Shown here in pieces: positions 25,047 through 33,444 of a DNA stretch of 43,904 nucleotides. The notes beneath the pieces are model-generated. The model did not search any database. It was not told where the DNA came from and was given only the letters and a program-made list of their open reading frames with translations. Source of the DNA: Acidimicrobiales bacterium (lineage in GTDB: Bacteria; Actinomycetota; Acidimicrobiia; Acidimicrobiales; Aldehydirespiratoraceae); assembly GCA_029263235.1 (NCBI GenBank), contig JAJCXW010000121.1, positions 1 to 43,904 of the forward strand, in the 5' to 3' direction. Numbering within the stretch: position 1 is the first letter of the stretch; the number at the start of each line of letters is the position of its first letter. A program made the translations under genes and the position numbers.

Positions 25047-27167
25047 TCAGCGGTTGAAGAGGCCGAGTTCGGCGGCTCTGGTGATGGCATGGGAGCGTTT
25101 GGCCACCCCGAGCTTCCGGTAGATCGACTTGACGTGGGTCTTCACGGTTGAGGGGGCGACGTAGAGCTCGTCGGCGATCTCGCGCTGGGTGAGGTCGCCA
25201 CGCAGCAGATGGGCAACCGCCAACTCTCGATCGGTCAACGGCTGATCGGTGGGCATGGTGGTGATCGGCGCTGAAGAGTCCGGAAGTCCGGCCAATCCGT
25301 CGCGAGCTCCGGCGACCACTGCCCGGTGAGTGATGCGACTCCCGATCAGGAGGGCTTCGTCGAATCCCGCTCTCGCCCCGCTGAAATCGTTGACGGAGGC
25401 GGCGATGTGGGCGCGTGTCGTGAGAGCTGTGGCGAGGCCTTCGCTGTAGTCGGTCTCTCGCATTATTGCGATGCTCTCGTCGGAAATTCGGATCGCCTCG
25501 TTGGTTCGGCCATCGGCGGATGCGATGCGCGATAGCTCCATCAAGACGAGCGCTTCGGCGATGGTGAATCCCTGCTGAGCGATCTGGAGTGCTCCGGTGA
25601 GGTGCCGTGCCGCGCCTTCGGGGTCGAGTCGGGCCAGATTGACCCGTGCCCAGAGGCCGACGAACGGAGTCTCGGATCGTTGGGAGAGAACCAAGGCATC
25701 GTTGAGAAGCGCAATGCCACTATCGACGTTGCCGGTAGCAGCTTTGGCGTTGGCCTCACTCATCACGGCGGCTGCTGCGGTGTCGTGATCACCGACAGTT
25801 GCCGCGAGTTCGTGGGCCTTCCTCGCGTGGATGATCGACTCTTCGTACTGGCCACGGTGGCTGAAGTGGTAGGCAAGAGCGAGTCGGATGTTCATCGACT
25901 GCTCATGGGTGATCTCGCTGTCGAGCAACAGCTCGGGCCAATGCTCCACCCCTTCGGGCCGAGCGTGGTGCACCCACCAGTTGGCCATCGGGGCCAGGAT
26001 CTCGCGGAAGCCGTTGATGTCGCCGCGCTGCCAGCAGCGTCGTAGGGCCGAACCCAGGTTCGGAATCTCATGGTCGAAGTCCGGAAAAAGGCGAGCCGGA
26101 TCTGGCTTGAACATGCCCTCGCGAATCTGGACGGCGAGGTGTTGGCACCATCGGGCATGCCTGTCGACCAGTCGGTGCCACTCGTCGGGTTCGAGGCGGG
26201 ATTCGGCGTCAGAGCGCAGCACCTCGAGAAGGCGGTAGCGGCCGGTGGCTTGATCGAACAGCACCAGGGAGTGGTCGACCAGTTGGGTCAACGCACCGTC
26301 GTCGTCGGCCTCACCAATGATTCGGGCTGCCTCGGCGGTGAAGCCGCCCACGAACACCGAGAGCCGGTCGAGCAACCGACGCTCGCCGAGTGAGAGGAAC
26401 TGTCGGCTCCACTCGAATGAGGCGGCGACGCTGCGTTGATGGACATGGAGGTCTCTGCGGCGGCCGGATAGGGAATCGGATCCGTCGACCATGGCCGCAA
26501 GAATGTCGGTGAGACTGCGGGTGCGGACCAGGGCGGCCGCCAGCTCGATGGCGAGCGGGATCCCGTCGGCCCGACCACAGATGTCGGCGATGACTCCGGC
26601 GTTGGAGTCGGTGAGTTCGAAGGTCGGATCGGCTTGACGCACTCGTTCCAGGAACAACTGGACCGCGGCGAAGTCGGTCACCGGCGCGGTGGCAAGGTCG
26701 GTCGGGAAGGGCAGCGGCTTGACTGTGACCGTGACCTCGTTGGCTAGGTTGAGTGGCCTTCGGCTGGTAGCCAGGACACGGGTTTCGGGGCTGTTGGTCA
26801 GCAACCCTTCGGTGATCTCCGCTACCGCGTCGATCGCCTGTTCGCAGTTGTCGATCAGCAGCAGGGTCGGGGTGGCCGCCAGGGCTGAGGCAATGACCGA
26901 AATGTCCTCGATTGGTTGACCCATCACCGCAGTTGAGACCAGGCACGCCACTTCGCCGAGATCTTCGGCGTTGACGACACTGGCGCTCACGACCCGACCG
27001 AATTCCGGCTCGGCCTCTTCGGTGACTTCGATCGCCAGAGCCGTCTTTCCGACTCCGCCCGGGCCGACCAGAGTGACCAGCCGTTGGTCGGCCAGCGCTC
27101 GGAGCACCAACCGGATGTCGTCACGACGTCCGATGACCTGTCTCGTCGGATGGGGGAGCGAACTCAC
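25047..27167 (-). CDS. Large LuxR-type STAND ATPase regulator
   Basis: A signal-transduction ATPase with a C-terminal LuxR DNA-binding domain, about 706 residues. The NTPase has Walker A GPGGVGKT (residues 35-42) and Walker B TLLLIDNCEQ, followed by winged-helix and helical segments, TPR-like repeats in the second half, and the LuxR helix-turn-helix LTQREIADELYVAPSTVKTH close to the C-terminus. GTG at 27165-27167 begins just before the conserved LPHPTRQVIGR; ATG at 27203 is an alternative with no ribosome-binding site. It diverges from the SDR gene, with a GC-rich inverted repeat in the shared spacer. The ligand is unknown. Confidence 0.9.
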   Translation of the reverse strand: MSSLPHPTRQVIGRRDDIRLVLRALADQRLVTLVGPGGVGKTALAIEVTEEAEPEFGRVVSASVVNAEDLGEVACLVSTAVMGQPIEDISVIASALAATPTLLLIDNCEQAIDAVAEITEGLLTNSPETRVLATSRRPLNLANEVTVTVKPLPFPTDLATAPVTDFAAVQLFLERVRQADPTFELTDSNAGVIADICGRADGIPLAIELAAALVRTRSLTDILAAMVDGSDSLSGRRRDLHVHQRSVAASFEWSRQFLSLGERRLLDRLSVFVGGFTAEAARIIGEADDDGALTQLVDHSLVLFDQATGRYRLLEVLRSDAESRLEPDEWHRLVDRHARWCQHLAVQIREGMFKPDPARLFPDFDHEIPNLGSALRRCWQRGDINGFREILAPMANWWVHHARPEGVEHWPELLLDSEITHEQSMNIRLALAYHFSHRGQYEESIIHARKAHELAATVGDHDTAAAAVMSEANAKAATGNVDSGIALLNDALVLSQRSETPFVGLWARVNLARLDPEGAARHLTGALQIAQQGFTIAEALVLMELSRIASADGRTNEAIRISDESIAIMRETDYSEGLATALTTRAHIAASVNDFSGARAGFDEALLIGSRITHRAVVAGARDGLAGLPDSSAPITTMPTDQPLTDRELAVAHLLRGDLTQREIADELYVAPSTVKTHVKSIYRKLGVAKRSHAITRAAELGLFNR

Positions 27168-27212
27168 GAACCTCAGTTTAGAGACGGGTTCTCCCCCCGG
27201 CATGGGACGCGT

Positions 27213-27230
27213 ATCCCCCGTTTGGGGGAT
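27213..27230. promoter_or_regulatory. Inverted repeat in the LuxR/SDR divergent spacer
   Basis: ATCCCCC-GTTT-GGGGGAT is a perfect inverted repeat with 7-bp arms. Its location between the divergent regulator and SDR genes suggests an operator, though a leader hairpin is also possible. Confidence 0.45.
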
Positions 27231-27288
27231 CGGCACCTCCCACTCCTCGTCTGCATCATCTCGGCAGGAAGAAACAAGGAGGGCCAAC

Positions 27289-28107
27289 ATGGCCGAGACA
27301 TCAAGCAAGCGCGTCGAGAAGTACGGCCAGTGGGCGGTGGTGACGGGAGCGTCATCGGGTATCGGGCGAGAGTTCGCCCGCCGGCTGGCGAGCGAAGGCT
27401 TCCACCTGGTGGTGGCTGCTCGCCGCATAGAGCGGTTGGACGATCTGGCTGAGGAATTGACCACAGCCCATGGCGTGCAGGTCCGAACCGTCGAGGCCGA
27501 CCTGACCGGCAATGCCGGTATTGAGGCCGTGGTCAAGGCCACCGCCGACGTCGATCTCGGGATCGTCGTCTGTAGCGCCGGCACTGCTTCACCCGGTGCG
27601 TTCCTCAAGGCATCGATCGAGCAGCAACTTCAGACTGTCGATCTCAACGTGATTGCCCCGATGCAGTTGGCACATGCCTTGGGAGGCCAGATGATCGGGC
27701 AGGGTCACGGTGGCTTCATATTCGTCGGGTCGACATCCGGGTTCAACGGGGTTCCATACATGTCGAACTACGCGGCCACCAAGGCATTCGTGGGATCGTT
27801 CGCCGAGGGTCTTCGAGGCGAGTGGACGAAGCACGGAGTCGACGTTCTCGTCGTTCATCCCGGCCCGACCCGCACGGAGATGGTCGAGATGGAAGGAGTC
27901 GATTTCGACAAGGTGCCGGCCGTGTGGATGGCACCCGATGTCGTGGCTCGCAAGGCGGTCAAGGCCCTGGGCCGACGCTCGGTGCTCGTGCCTGGTGCTC
28001 CCAACAAGGTCATGCGCTTCATGACCACGAGACTGCTTCCTCGTCGAGCCTCGGTAGCGATGTGGGGAACTCTGATGGGCCGCGCCACCAACGACGACTT
28101 GCTCTGA
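27289..28107 (+). CDS. Short-chain dehydrogenase/reductase
   Basis: A 272-residue SDR oxidoreductase. The NAD(P)-binding motif TGASSGIG (about residues 19-26), the catalytic Ser of VGSTSG and the YAATK (Tyr-x3-Lys) motif are complete. A C-terminal extension of about 60 residues, rich in Arg and hydrophobics, resembles that of membrane-associated SDRs. ATG at 27289-27291 has an excellent AAGGAGG site six bases upstream. It diverges from the LuxR-type regulator and precedes the SRPBCC gene. Substrate unknown. Confidence 0.92.
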   Translation: MAETSSKRVEKYGQWAVVTGASSGIGREFARRLASEGFHLVVAARRIERLDDLAEELTTAHGVQVRTVEADLTGNAGIEAVVKATADVDLGIVVCSAGTASPGAFLKASIEQQLQTVDLNVIAPMQLAHALGGQMIGQGHGGFIFVGSTSGFNGVPYMSNYAATKAFVGSFAEGLRGEWTKHGVDVLVVHPGPTRTEMVEMEGVDFDKVPAVWMAPDVVARKAVKALGRRSVLVPGAPNKVMRFMTTRLLPRRASVAMWGTLMGRATNDDLL

Positions 28108-28378
28108 TCCCGTGTTGATCCAACGTCAGGTTCACGTCGGGGCCGCCCCGGGCCGTGTGGCCTCGGTCCTCGAGCGTTCGCCGTATCGCCATGCCCTGCG
28201 AATAGTTCCGGCCGGGGCCGGTTCGCAGGTACTGATCGAGGCGCGAATCGAGCCCAAGGCGCTGGCTGAGGCCATGGAGATCGAGCTGCTCGGTGTCATC
28301 TGCGCTGCCAAGAGGCGCCTTGAAAGCCCGACGTCGGGTGAATCAATCCAGAAACCGATCAAGAGAGGACGGTCAACC

Positions 28379-28882
28379 ATGACCATCATCAAGCGAGCCG
28401 TGACAATCAATGCATCTTCGGCCGAGGTGTGGAGGGCGCTGGCCGACTTCGGCAACATCTCGGTGTTCAACCCTTCCGTGAAGGAGTCCCGACTGACGTC
28501 GGATCAACCAGGCGGACTGGGGGCCACCCGTGAGTGTGTGCTTGCTCCGGTCGGTGTGGTGCAGGAACGCATTACGAGCTGGGACGAGGGTCGAATGATG
28601 TCGATCGAGATCTACGACCGAAAGAAGATCCCTGGTCTTCGTACGGGTGTGGCGACGATCGAGATCGATTCCCGTGGCGAGAGAACCGATGTGTCCATGT
28701 CGCTGGACTACGAGGTCGGTCTCGGCGTTCTGGGTGCATCGATGAACGTGATCGTGATGCGACGAAACTTCAGCAAAGCGTTGGCGGGGCTGTTGGCGGG
28801 CTTGAAGCATCACGTGGAGACCGGTGAATCGGTCAACGGCAAGACAAAGGTTCCCGTTGATGAGGTGAGTGCCATCGCCTGA
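28379..28882 (+). CDS. SRPBCC (START-like) family protein
   Basis: A 167-residue SRPBCC-fold protein; members bind hydrophobic ligands or act as polyketide cyclases/aromatases. The beginning IIKRAVTINASSAEVWRALADF and the SWDEGRMMSIEIYD strand are typical, and the C-terminal helix is RNFSKALAGLLAGLKHH. ATG at 28379-28381 has an AGAGGA site nine bases upstream. The same frame is open back to a GTG at 28112, immediately after the SDR gene, and would add 89 residues that look like a shortened SRPBCC domain (see findings). Probably co-transcribed with the SDR. Confidence 0.85.
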   Translation: MTIIKRAVTINASSAEVWRALADFGNISVFNPSVKESRLTSDQPGGLGATRECVLAPVGVVQERITSWDEGRMMSIEIYDRKKIPGLRTGVATIEIDSRGERTDVSMSLDYEVGLGVLGASMNVIVMRRNFSKALAGLLAGLKHHVETGESVNGKTKVPVDEVSAIA

Positions 28883-28893
28883 TCTCCGAAACC

Positions 28894-28926
28894 AGCCCGC
28901 CCGATCCGACCTGGATCGGGCGGGCT
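28894..28926 (+). terminator. Strong terminator hairpin after the SRPBCC gene
   Basis: A perfect 14-bp GC-rich stem (28894-28907 paired with 28913-28926) with a 5-base loop starts 12 bases after the stop codon. It ends CTCTTGG with no long T-tract. Confidence 0.75.
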
Positions 28927-28965
28927 CTTGGCGTTCAGGGCCAACATGGACGAACTGGTTGCATG

Positions 28966-28989
28966 TATAACTCTAGAGTAGTAGAGTAG
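28966..28989 (+). promoter_or_regulatory. Promoter/operator of the ArsR-type gene
   Basis: TATAAC at 28966-28971 fits a -10 box. It overlaps the perfect palindrome ACTCTAGAGT (28970-28979), and two tandem copies of TAGAGTAG (28974-28981 and 28982-28989) follow directly, just before the start codon. This is a compact candidate for ArsR autorepression. Confidence 0.5.
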
Positions 28990-28994
28990 TCGAT

Positions 28995-29324
28995 ATGCCT
29001 GAGTCCCTTCCTCCGAAGCTGCTCGAACACGTGGCCGAACGATTTCGTGTTCTTGGTGATGTGAGTCGACTATCCATCATCAGCGCGCTGCTGGATTCCG
29101 GCGAACAAAACGTCGGGGAGCTCGCCGAACGACTCGAGGCCGGCCAGGCCAACGTTTCGAAGCACCTCAAGGTCCTCCACGACGCCGGCATCGTGACTCG
29201 TCGTCCCGACGGCACTGCTGCGTACTACTCAGTGACCGATCCGAGCCTGATGACACTCTGTTCGACAGTGTGTGATCGCCTGCGCGATCAGGTTCGCAGC
29301 GAAGCCCAGACCTTCTCGGTTTGA
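28995..29324 (+). CDS. ArsR/SmtB-family winged-helix regulator
   Basis: A 109-residue repressor with the ArsR helix-turn-helix VGELAERLEAGQANVSKHLK (about residues 40-59) and beta wing RRPDGTAAYYSV. The metal-binding ELCVC motif in the recognition region is absent (ELAER instead), so it is not a classical ArsR arsenic sensor. Two cysteines, Cys89 and Cys93, lie in the C-terminal helix and could bind metal or sense redox state. ATG at 28995 follows the AT-rich promoter. The MMPL transporter gene begins 70 bp downstream, and control of that gene is likely. Confidence 0.88.
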   Translation: MPESLPPKLLEHVAERFRVLGDVSRLSIISALLDSGEQNVGELAERLEAGQANVSKHLKVLHDAGIVTRRPDGTAAYYSVTDPSLMTLCSTVCDRLRDQVRSEAQTFSV

Positions 29325-29394
29325 CCCATATCGATGGCCCTTCCGGGCCCAACTGTCTCAAGTTCACTACTTCATGGTTACGGAGCAATTAAAA

Positions 29395-31506
29395 ATGAGT
29401 GACTCAACCACCAAGATTCCGCCTCTGGCCCGACTAGGCCAATGGTCCCATCGATCTCGCCGCCTCGTGATCATCGGCTGGGCTGTCTTCGCCGTTGGTC
29501 TCGGGATCTTCGCTCCGAGCCTCGAGCACGCCCTATCGGGAGCCATGTGGGAAGTGAACGGCAGCGACTCCCTGGCGGCTCGAGAGATCATCGACGAACA
29601 GTTCGGTGGCCTTTCGTCGCAGTCGGCAGTGATTGTCGTGCACAGCGAATCGCTGGGCTTCGACACCCCGGAGTTTCAATCAACCATCGAGGCGGCCAAC
29701 GCGGTGCTGGCCGGTGAACCAGCATTCGGCCCGGCTCTGCCCGCTCAGCCCGGCGCCGACGGTCGAACCGTCATGATCCAGGCAGGTGCGTTGGTGGACC
29801 CGACGGAGGCAGTGCGCGCCACCGAGCGAATCCACGATGCAGTCGGCGACCTCTCTACCATCGATGACGGCGGCGACATGACCGTGGCCCTCACCGGCTC
29901 CCCGGCGTTCTGGGGCGACTTCAATGCCGTGAACCGTGAAGGCATGGTGAAAGCCGAAATTCTCACCTGGCCCGTCACCGCCATCATCCTCGTGATCGCG
30001 TTCGGCACGCTGGCCGCCGCCGGTCTGCCCCTTCTTCTCACCGCGGCCGGGCTACTCGCCTCGATGGGTGTCCTCTTCGGCATCACCCAGTTCACCGATC
30101 TCTCGATCTGGACTCTCAACTTCGCGATGATGTTCGCGCTGGCCCTCGGCATCGACTACGCCTTGTTCATAGTCACCCGCTACCGAGCGGCACTGCACGC
30201 CCATCCCGACGATCAACCTCATGCCGTGGGCGTCACCATGGACACCGCCGGAAAGGCCGTCCTGTTCTCGGGCCTGACCGTGCTGATCAGCCTCTCGGCG
30301 ATCCTTCTTGTGCCGATTCCGGCCTTCCAGTCCATGGCTGCAGGAATGATGCTGTCGGTCGGATTCGTTCTTGCCGCGGCCCTCACCCTGCTGCCGGCAC
30401 TGCTCGGCCCCGGTATCGACCGGTTCCCCCTGCCGTGGCACAGCGTTGGTGATCATCGCAGTTCGTTCTTCGCCCGCATGGCCGAACGTATCGAAGGCAG
30501 GCGTGTGGTTGTGGCGGTAGCCGCTGTCGCCGTGCTGCTCGGCCTGGCCACCCCTCTTCTCGGCCTCAAGACCGGTATGCCGAGCATCACCGTGCTGCCC
30601 GAGGACGAACAGGCTCGACAGGGCTACGACCTCATCGCTGCGTCGTTCGGTCCCGGCGGACCCGGCCCCATTCAGATCGTTGTTCCGGCCGGTGCAGATG
30701 CGTCGGCAATCTCGGAACAGATCGGTGGTATCGACGGCGTCGCCATGGCACTCCCGGCTCAGCCGGGCGCTGAAGGTGCGAGCCTGGTGACCGCGATTTC
30801 GGAGTTCGACCCCTCCTCCAAGGAGGCGCTGGCTCTGATCTCCACCATGCGAGACGAACTTCCCGTCGATGTCCTGGTCGGAGGTCCGGTCGCTGAGAAT
30901 CACGATCTCGATCGAACCCTCGGCGACAAGGCCCCCCTCGTCATCGGTGTGGTGCTGATACTCGGATTCCTTCTGTTGGTGCTGGCTCTCCAAGCCGTGA
31001 TCGTGGCGGTCGTCGGTGTGATATTCAACCTCCTGTCGGTGGGAGCGGCCTTCGGGGTGGGGGCGCTGGCATTCCAACACGGATGGGCTGCCGGACCGAT
31101 GGGATTCGAGAGCCAGGGGTATCTCACGTCGTGGGCACCGCTGTTCTTCTTCGCTCTCGTGTTCGCCATTTCGATGGACTACACGGTGTTTCTGTTGGCC
31201 TCCACCCGTGAGCACTTCGAGCGTTCGAAGGATGCCGCCGAGGCGGTCAAGGGATCGATTGCCCACACCGGTCGGCCGATCGTGGCCGCGGCCGGAGTGA
31301 TGATCGGGGTCTTCTACACATTCGCGATCGCTGGAACCCTTCCGATGAAGGAGATGGGTCTGATCCTGGGCACGGCCGTGCTCTTCGACGCCTTCCTGAT
31401 TCGTCTCGTGCTGGTCCCCGCGGTGCTCTACATCATCGGTGACCGGGCTTGGTGGCTGCCGAATTCAGTGGCTCGAATCCTGCCGAAGGTGCGGTTCGCT
31501 CACTGA
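29395..31506 (+). CDS. MMPL-family RND transporter
   Basis: A 703-residue member of the MMPL/RND superfamily, membrane exporters driven by proton motive force; relatives move lipids or drugs. The duplicated architecture is clear: helix, extracytoplasmic domain, five-helix bundle, twice over. The Asp-Tyr proton-relay motifs are in LGIDYALFIVTRYR and ISMDYTVFLLAS. ATG at 29395-29397 is supported by GGAG ten bases upstream; a longer frame exists but overlaps the arsR end. It lies 70 bp after the arsR-like gene in the same direction, so the two probably form a regulated unit. Cargo unknown. Confidence 0.93.
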   Translation: MSDSTTKIPPLARLGQWSHRSRRLVIIGWAVFAVGLGIFAPSLEHALSGAMWEVNGSDSLAAREIIDEQFGGLSSQSAVIVVHSESLGFDTPEFQSTIEAANAVLAGEPAFGPALPAQPGADGRTVMIQAGALVDPTEAVRATERIHDAVGDLSTIDDGGDMTVALTGSPAFWGDFNAVNREGMVKAEILTWPVTAIILVIAFGTLAAAGLPLLLTAAGLLASMGVLFGITQFTDLSIWTLNFAMMFALALGIDYALFIVTRYRAALHAHPDDQPHAVGVTMDTAGKAVLFSGLTVLISLSAILLVPIPAFQSMAAGMMLSVGFVLAAALTLLPALLGPGIDRFPLPWHSVGDHRSSFFARMAERIEGRRVVVAVAAVAVLLGLATPLLGLKTGMPSITVLPEDEQARQGYDLIAASFGPGGPGPIQIVVPAGADASAISEQIGGIDGVAMALPAQPGAEGASLVTAISEFDPSSKEALALISTMRDELPVDVLVGGPVAENHDLDRTLGDKAPLVIGVVLILGFLLLVLALQAVIVAVVGVIFNLLSVGAAFGVGALAFQHGWAAGPMGFESQGYLTSWAPLFFFALVFAISMDYTVFLLASTREHFERSKDAAEAVKGSIAHTGRPIVAAAGVMIGVFYTFAIAGTLPMKEMGLILGTAVLFDAFLIRLVLVPAVLYIIGDRAWWLPNSVARILPKVRFAH

Positions 31507-31539
31507 GCGGTCGGGCCGCTCGTCGTCTTGGAGCGCTGA

Positions 31540-32220
31540 TCAGATACCCAGGAGACTCTTCACGGTGCGAACCGCGGAGACGGCGTTGGGGGCGTAGCCG
31601 TCGGCGCCGATCTGATCGGCGTACTCCTGGGTGACCGGCGCTCCTCCGATGATGATCCTGGTGTCGTGTCGCACTCCGGCCTCGGTGATGGCATCGATCG
31701 TCGTTTCGACCTCGGGCATCGTGGTCGTGAGAAAGGCGCTGATACCCACGACATCGGGATGGTGTTCGTTAATGGCGGCGACGAAGTTGGCCGCGGGCAC
31801 GTTGACGCCGAGGTCGATCACCTCGAAACCCGCTCCCTCGAGCATCACGTTGCAGAGGTTCTTTCCGATGTCGTGGATGTCGCCGGCGACGGTGCCCATC
31901 ACGAACACGCCGACCCGCGCCGATGACTGATCGGCCAAGTGGGGGCGGATCAACTCCATGCTCGCCGGCATCGCTCTTGCCGATATGAGCAGCTCCGGAA
32001 GGAATATCTCGCCAGTTTCGAACAGTCGCCCGACTTCTTCGAGTGCCGGAATCATCGCGTCGAATAAGAGGGTGAGCGGGTCCATGCCGGCTTCGAGCCC
32101 TGACCGGGTCGATTCGACCGACGTGTCGGCATCTCCGGCCGTGACAGCGTCGTAGAGCGAGTCGAGAATCGAGTCGGTGGGAGTGTCGTCGGACTCGTCG
32201 GCCATGCTGTCGTCTACCAC
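31540..32220 (-). CDS. Corrinoid (B12-binding) methyltransferase protein
   Basis: A 226-residue two-domain cobalamin protein of the type that carries methyl groups between two methyltransferases. A helical cap domain (about residues 15-95) is followed by a Rossmann-like B12 domain with the lower-axial histidine motif GDIHDIGKN and the later VGISAFLTTTMPE and IIIGGAPVT strands. GTG at 32218-32220 is used; ATG five codons later is also possible. It overlaps the upstream UroD-family gene by seven bases, and the two certainly work together. No reductive activator was seen nearby. Confidence 0.9.
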   Translation of the reverse strand: MVDDSMADESDDTPTDSILDSLYDAVTAGDADTSVESTRSGLEAGMDPLTLLFDAMIPALEEVGRLFETGEIFLPELLISARAMPASMELIRPHLADQSSARVGVFVMGTVAGDIHDIGKNLCNVMLEGAGFEVIDLGVNVPAANFVAAINEHHPDVVGISAFLTTTMPEVETTIDAITEAGVRHDTRIIIGGAPVTQEYADQIGADGYAPNAVSAVRTVKSLLGI

Positions 32221-33380
32221 GATCTCGTCGAGGTGGAGCCGTACTCCTCGACAGCGTCGACCATGGCCAGGACATTCTCGGCCGGCACATCGTCCATCAC
32301 CGTGTGGACCGACGACACCATGTAGCCGCCGCCGGGTCCGAGGACGTCGATCACCCTTCTGACCTCGGCTCGAATCTCAGCGGGAGTTCCGTGAGGAAGG
32401 ATCCGCTGGGTGTCGATCGCTCCGCAGAACACCATCTTGGTGCCGTAGCGGTCTCGGAGCCCCTCGAGATCCGACATCTTTCCAGCCGATGTCTGGATCG
32501 GGTTGAGGATGTCGATGCCCATCTCGACGAACTCGTCGATCAGCGGGAACACATCGCCGTCGGTGTGGAACAGCAACTTGGCATCGGTGCGGGCCTTGAT
32601 GAACTCGATCCAATCGGCGTGAATCGGTTTGAGCACGTTTCGATACATGTCGGGCGACATCAGCAGGCTCTCTTGGGTGCCGAGGTCGTCACCGATCTTG
32701 ATTATGTCGACGTTGGGTCCGAGTGCTTCCAGGAAATGGCCCATCAACTGTTTGCAGACATCCTGGAGTATCCACAGCAACGCATCGGCGAAGTCGGGAT
32801 ACAGAGCCATGTTCATCAGGAACGTGTCCATTCCCTGCATGGCGAATGCCCTCTCGAGCGGAAACAGGAGCCAGGGGGTGGCGACGATGGCGTATTGGTT
32901 CTCGTCGGCCAACTTCTGGGCTTGTTCAGCCACATGAGCGACCCGCGTCGGGTCGTGCATGTCGGGCCAGGGGTGGGCCTCAATCTCCTCGATGGTGGTG
33001 GCGCCGGCCAAGGGATGAACCATCGGGAACCACTGGCCGGGCTTGATCTCCGATGCCCCTGATCCCCAGGAGTCGATGTAGTCGTCGTGGGGTGGACGAT
33101 TCCGGTTTCGCTCCATCACCCGGGCGGGTTCGAGATCGAGAACGCCGCGCACATCGGAGTGGAGTCGGAGCATCGTTTCCTCGTCAACGGCGGCGGTGCC
33201 CAACTCGGGCCAGTCGTAGAGGTAGTTGTCCGGGGCTTCGATACCAAGCAGATCCTTGATCGCCTGATACGGCTTCATCTTGATTCCGGTGGCGTTGCTG
33301 ACTCCGAGCAGAATCGGCACCCGATCGGGTACCTCGTGGTCGATCGCCATCAATACCCGTTCGCGGGGGGTGATCGTCAT
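32214..33380 (-). CDS. Uroporphyrinogen-decarboxylase-family methyltransferase
   Basis: A 388-residue TIM-barrel protein of the UroD superfamily. Together with an adjacent corrinoid protein it resembles MtaA/MtbA-type or O-demethylase methyltransferases rather than haem-pathway HemE. Present are TPRERVLMAIDHEVPDRVP at the N-terminus, DIIKIGDDLGTQESLLMSP, LLFHTDGDVFPLIDEF with the candidate zinc ligand histidine, and the GGGYMVSSVHTVMDDVP end. ATG at 33378-33380 has GGAG nine bases upstream; a further ATG upstream in the same frame lacks a site. Substrate unknown. Confidence 0.88.
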   Translation of the reverse strand: MTITPRERVLMAIDHEVPDRVPILLGVSNATGIKMKPYQAIKDLLGIEAPDNYLYDWPELGTAAVDEETMLRLHSDVRGVLDLEPARVMERNRNRPPHDDYIDSWGSGASEIKPGQWFPMVHPLAGATTIEEIEAHPWPDMHDPTRVAHVAEQAQKLADENQYAIVATPWLLFPLERAFAMQGMDTFLMNMALYPDFADALLWILQDVCKQLMGHFLEALGPNVDIIKIGDDLGTQESLLMSPDMYRNVLKPIHADWIEFIKARTDAKLLFHTDGDVFPLIDEFVEMGIDILNPIQTSAGKMSDLEGLRDRYGTKMVFCGAIDTQRILPHGTPAEIRAEVRRVIDVLGPGGGYMVSSVHTVMDDVPAENVLAMVDAVEEYGSTSTRSW

Positions 33381-33444
33381 GTTGCAACTCCGGATTGTCG
33401 ACCCCATGATCATGCCGTGTGGACCGGCTCGAATGGGGCCAAGG

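Noticed and set aside
30052-31266. 404-codon open frame antisense to the MMPL transporter
   Set aside because: The transporter frame is clearly coding with membrane helices and proton-relay motifs; the reverse frame has no hydrophobic segments or recognisable domain.
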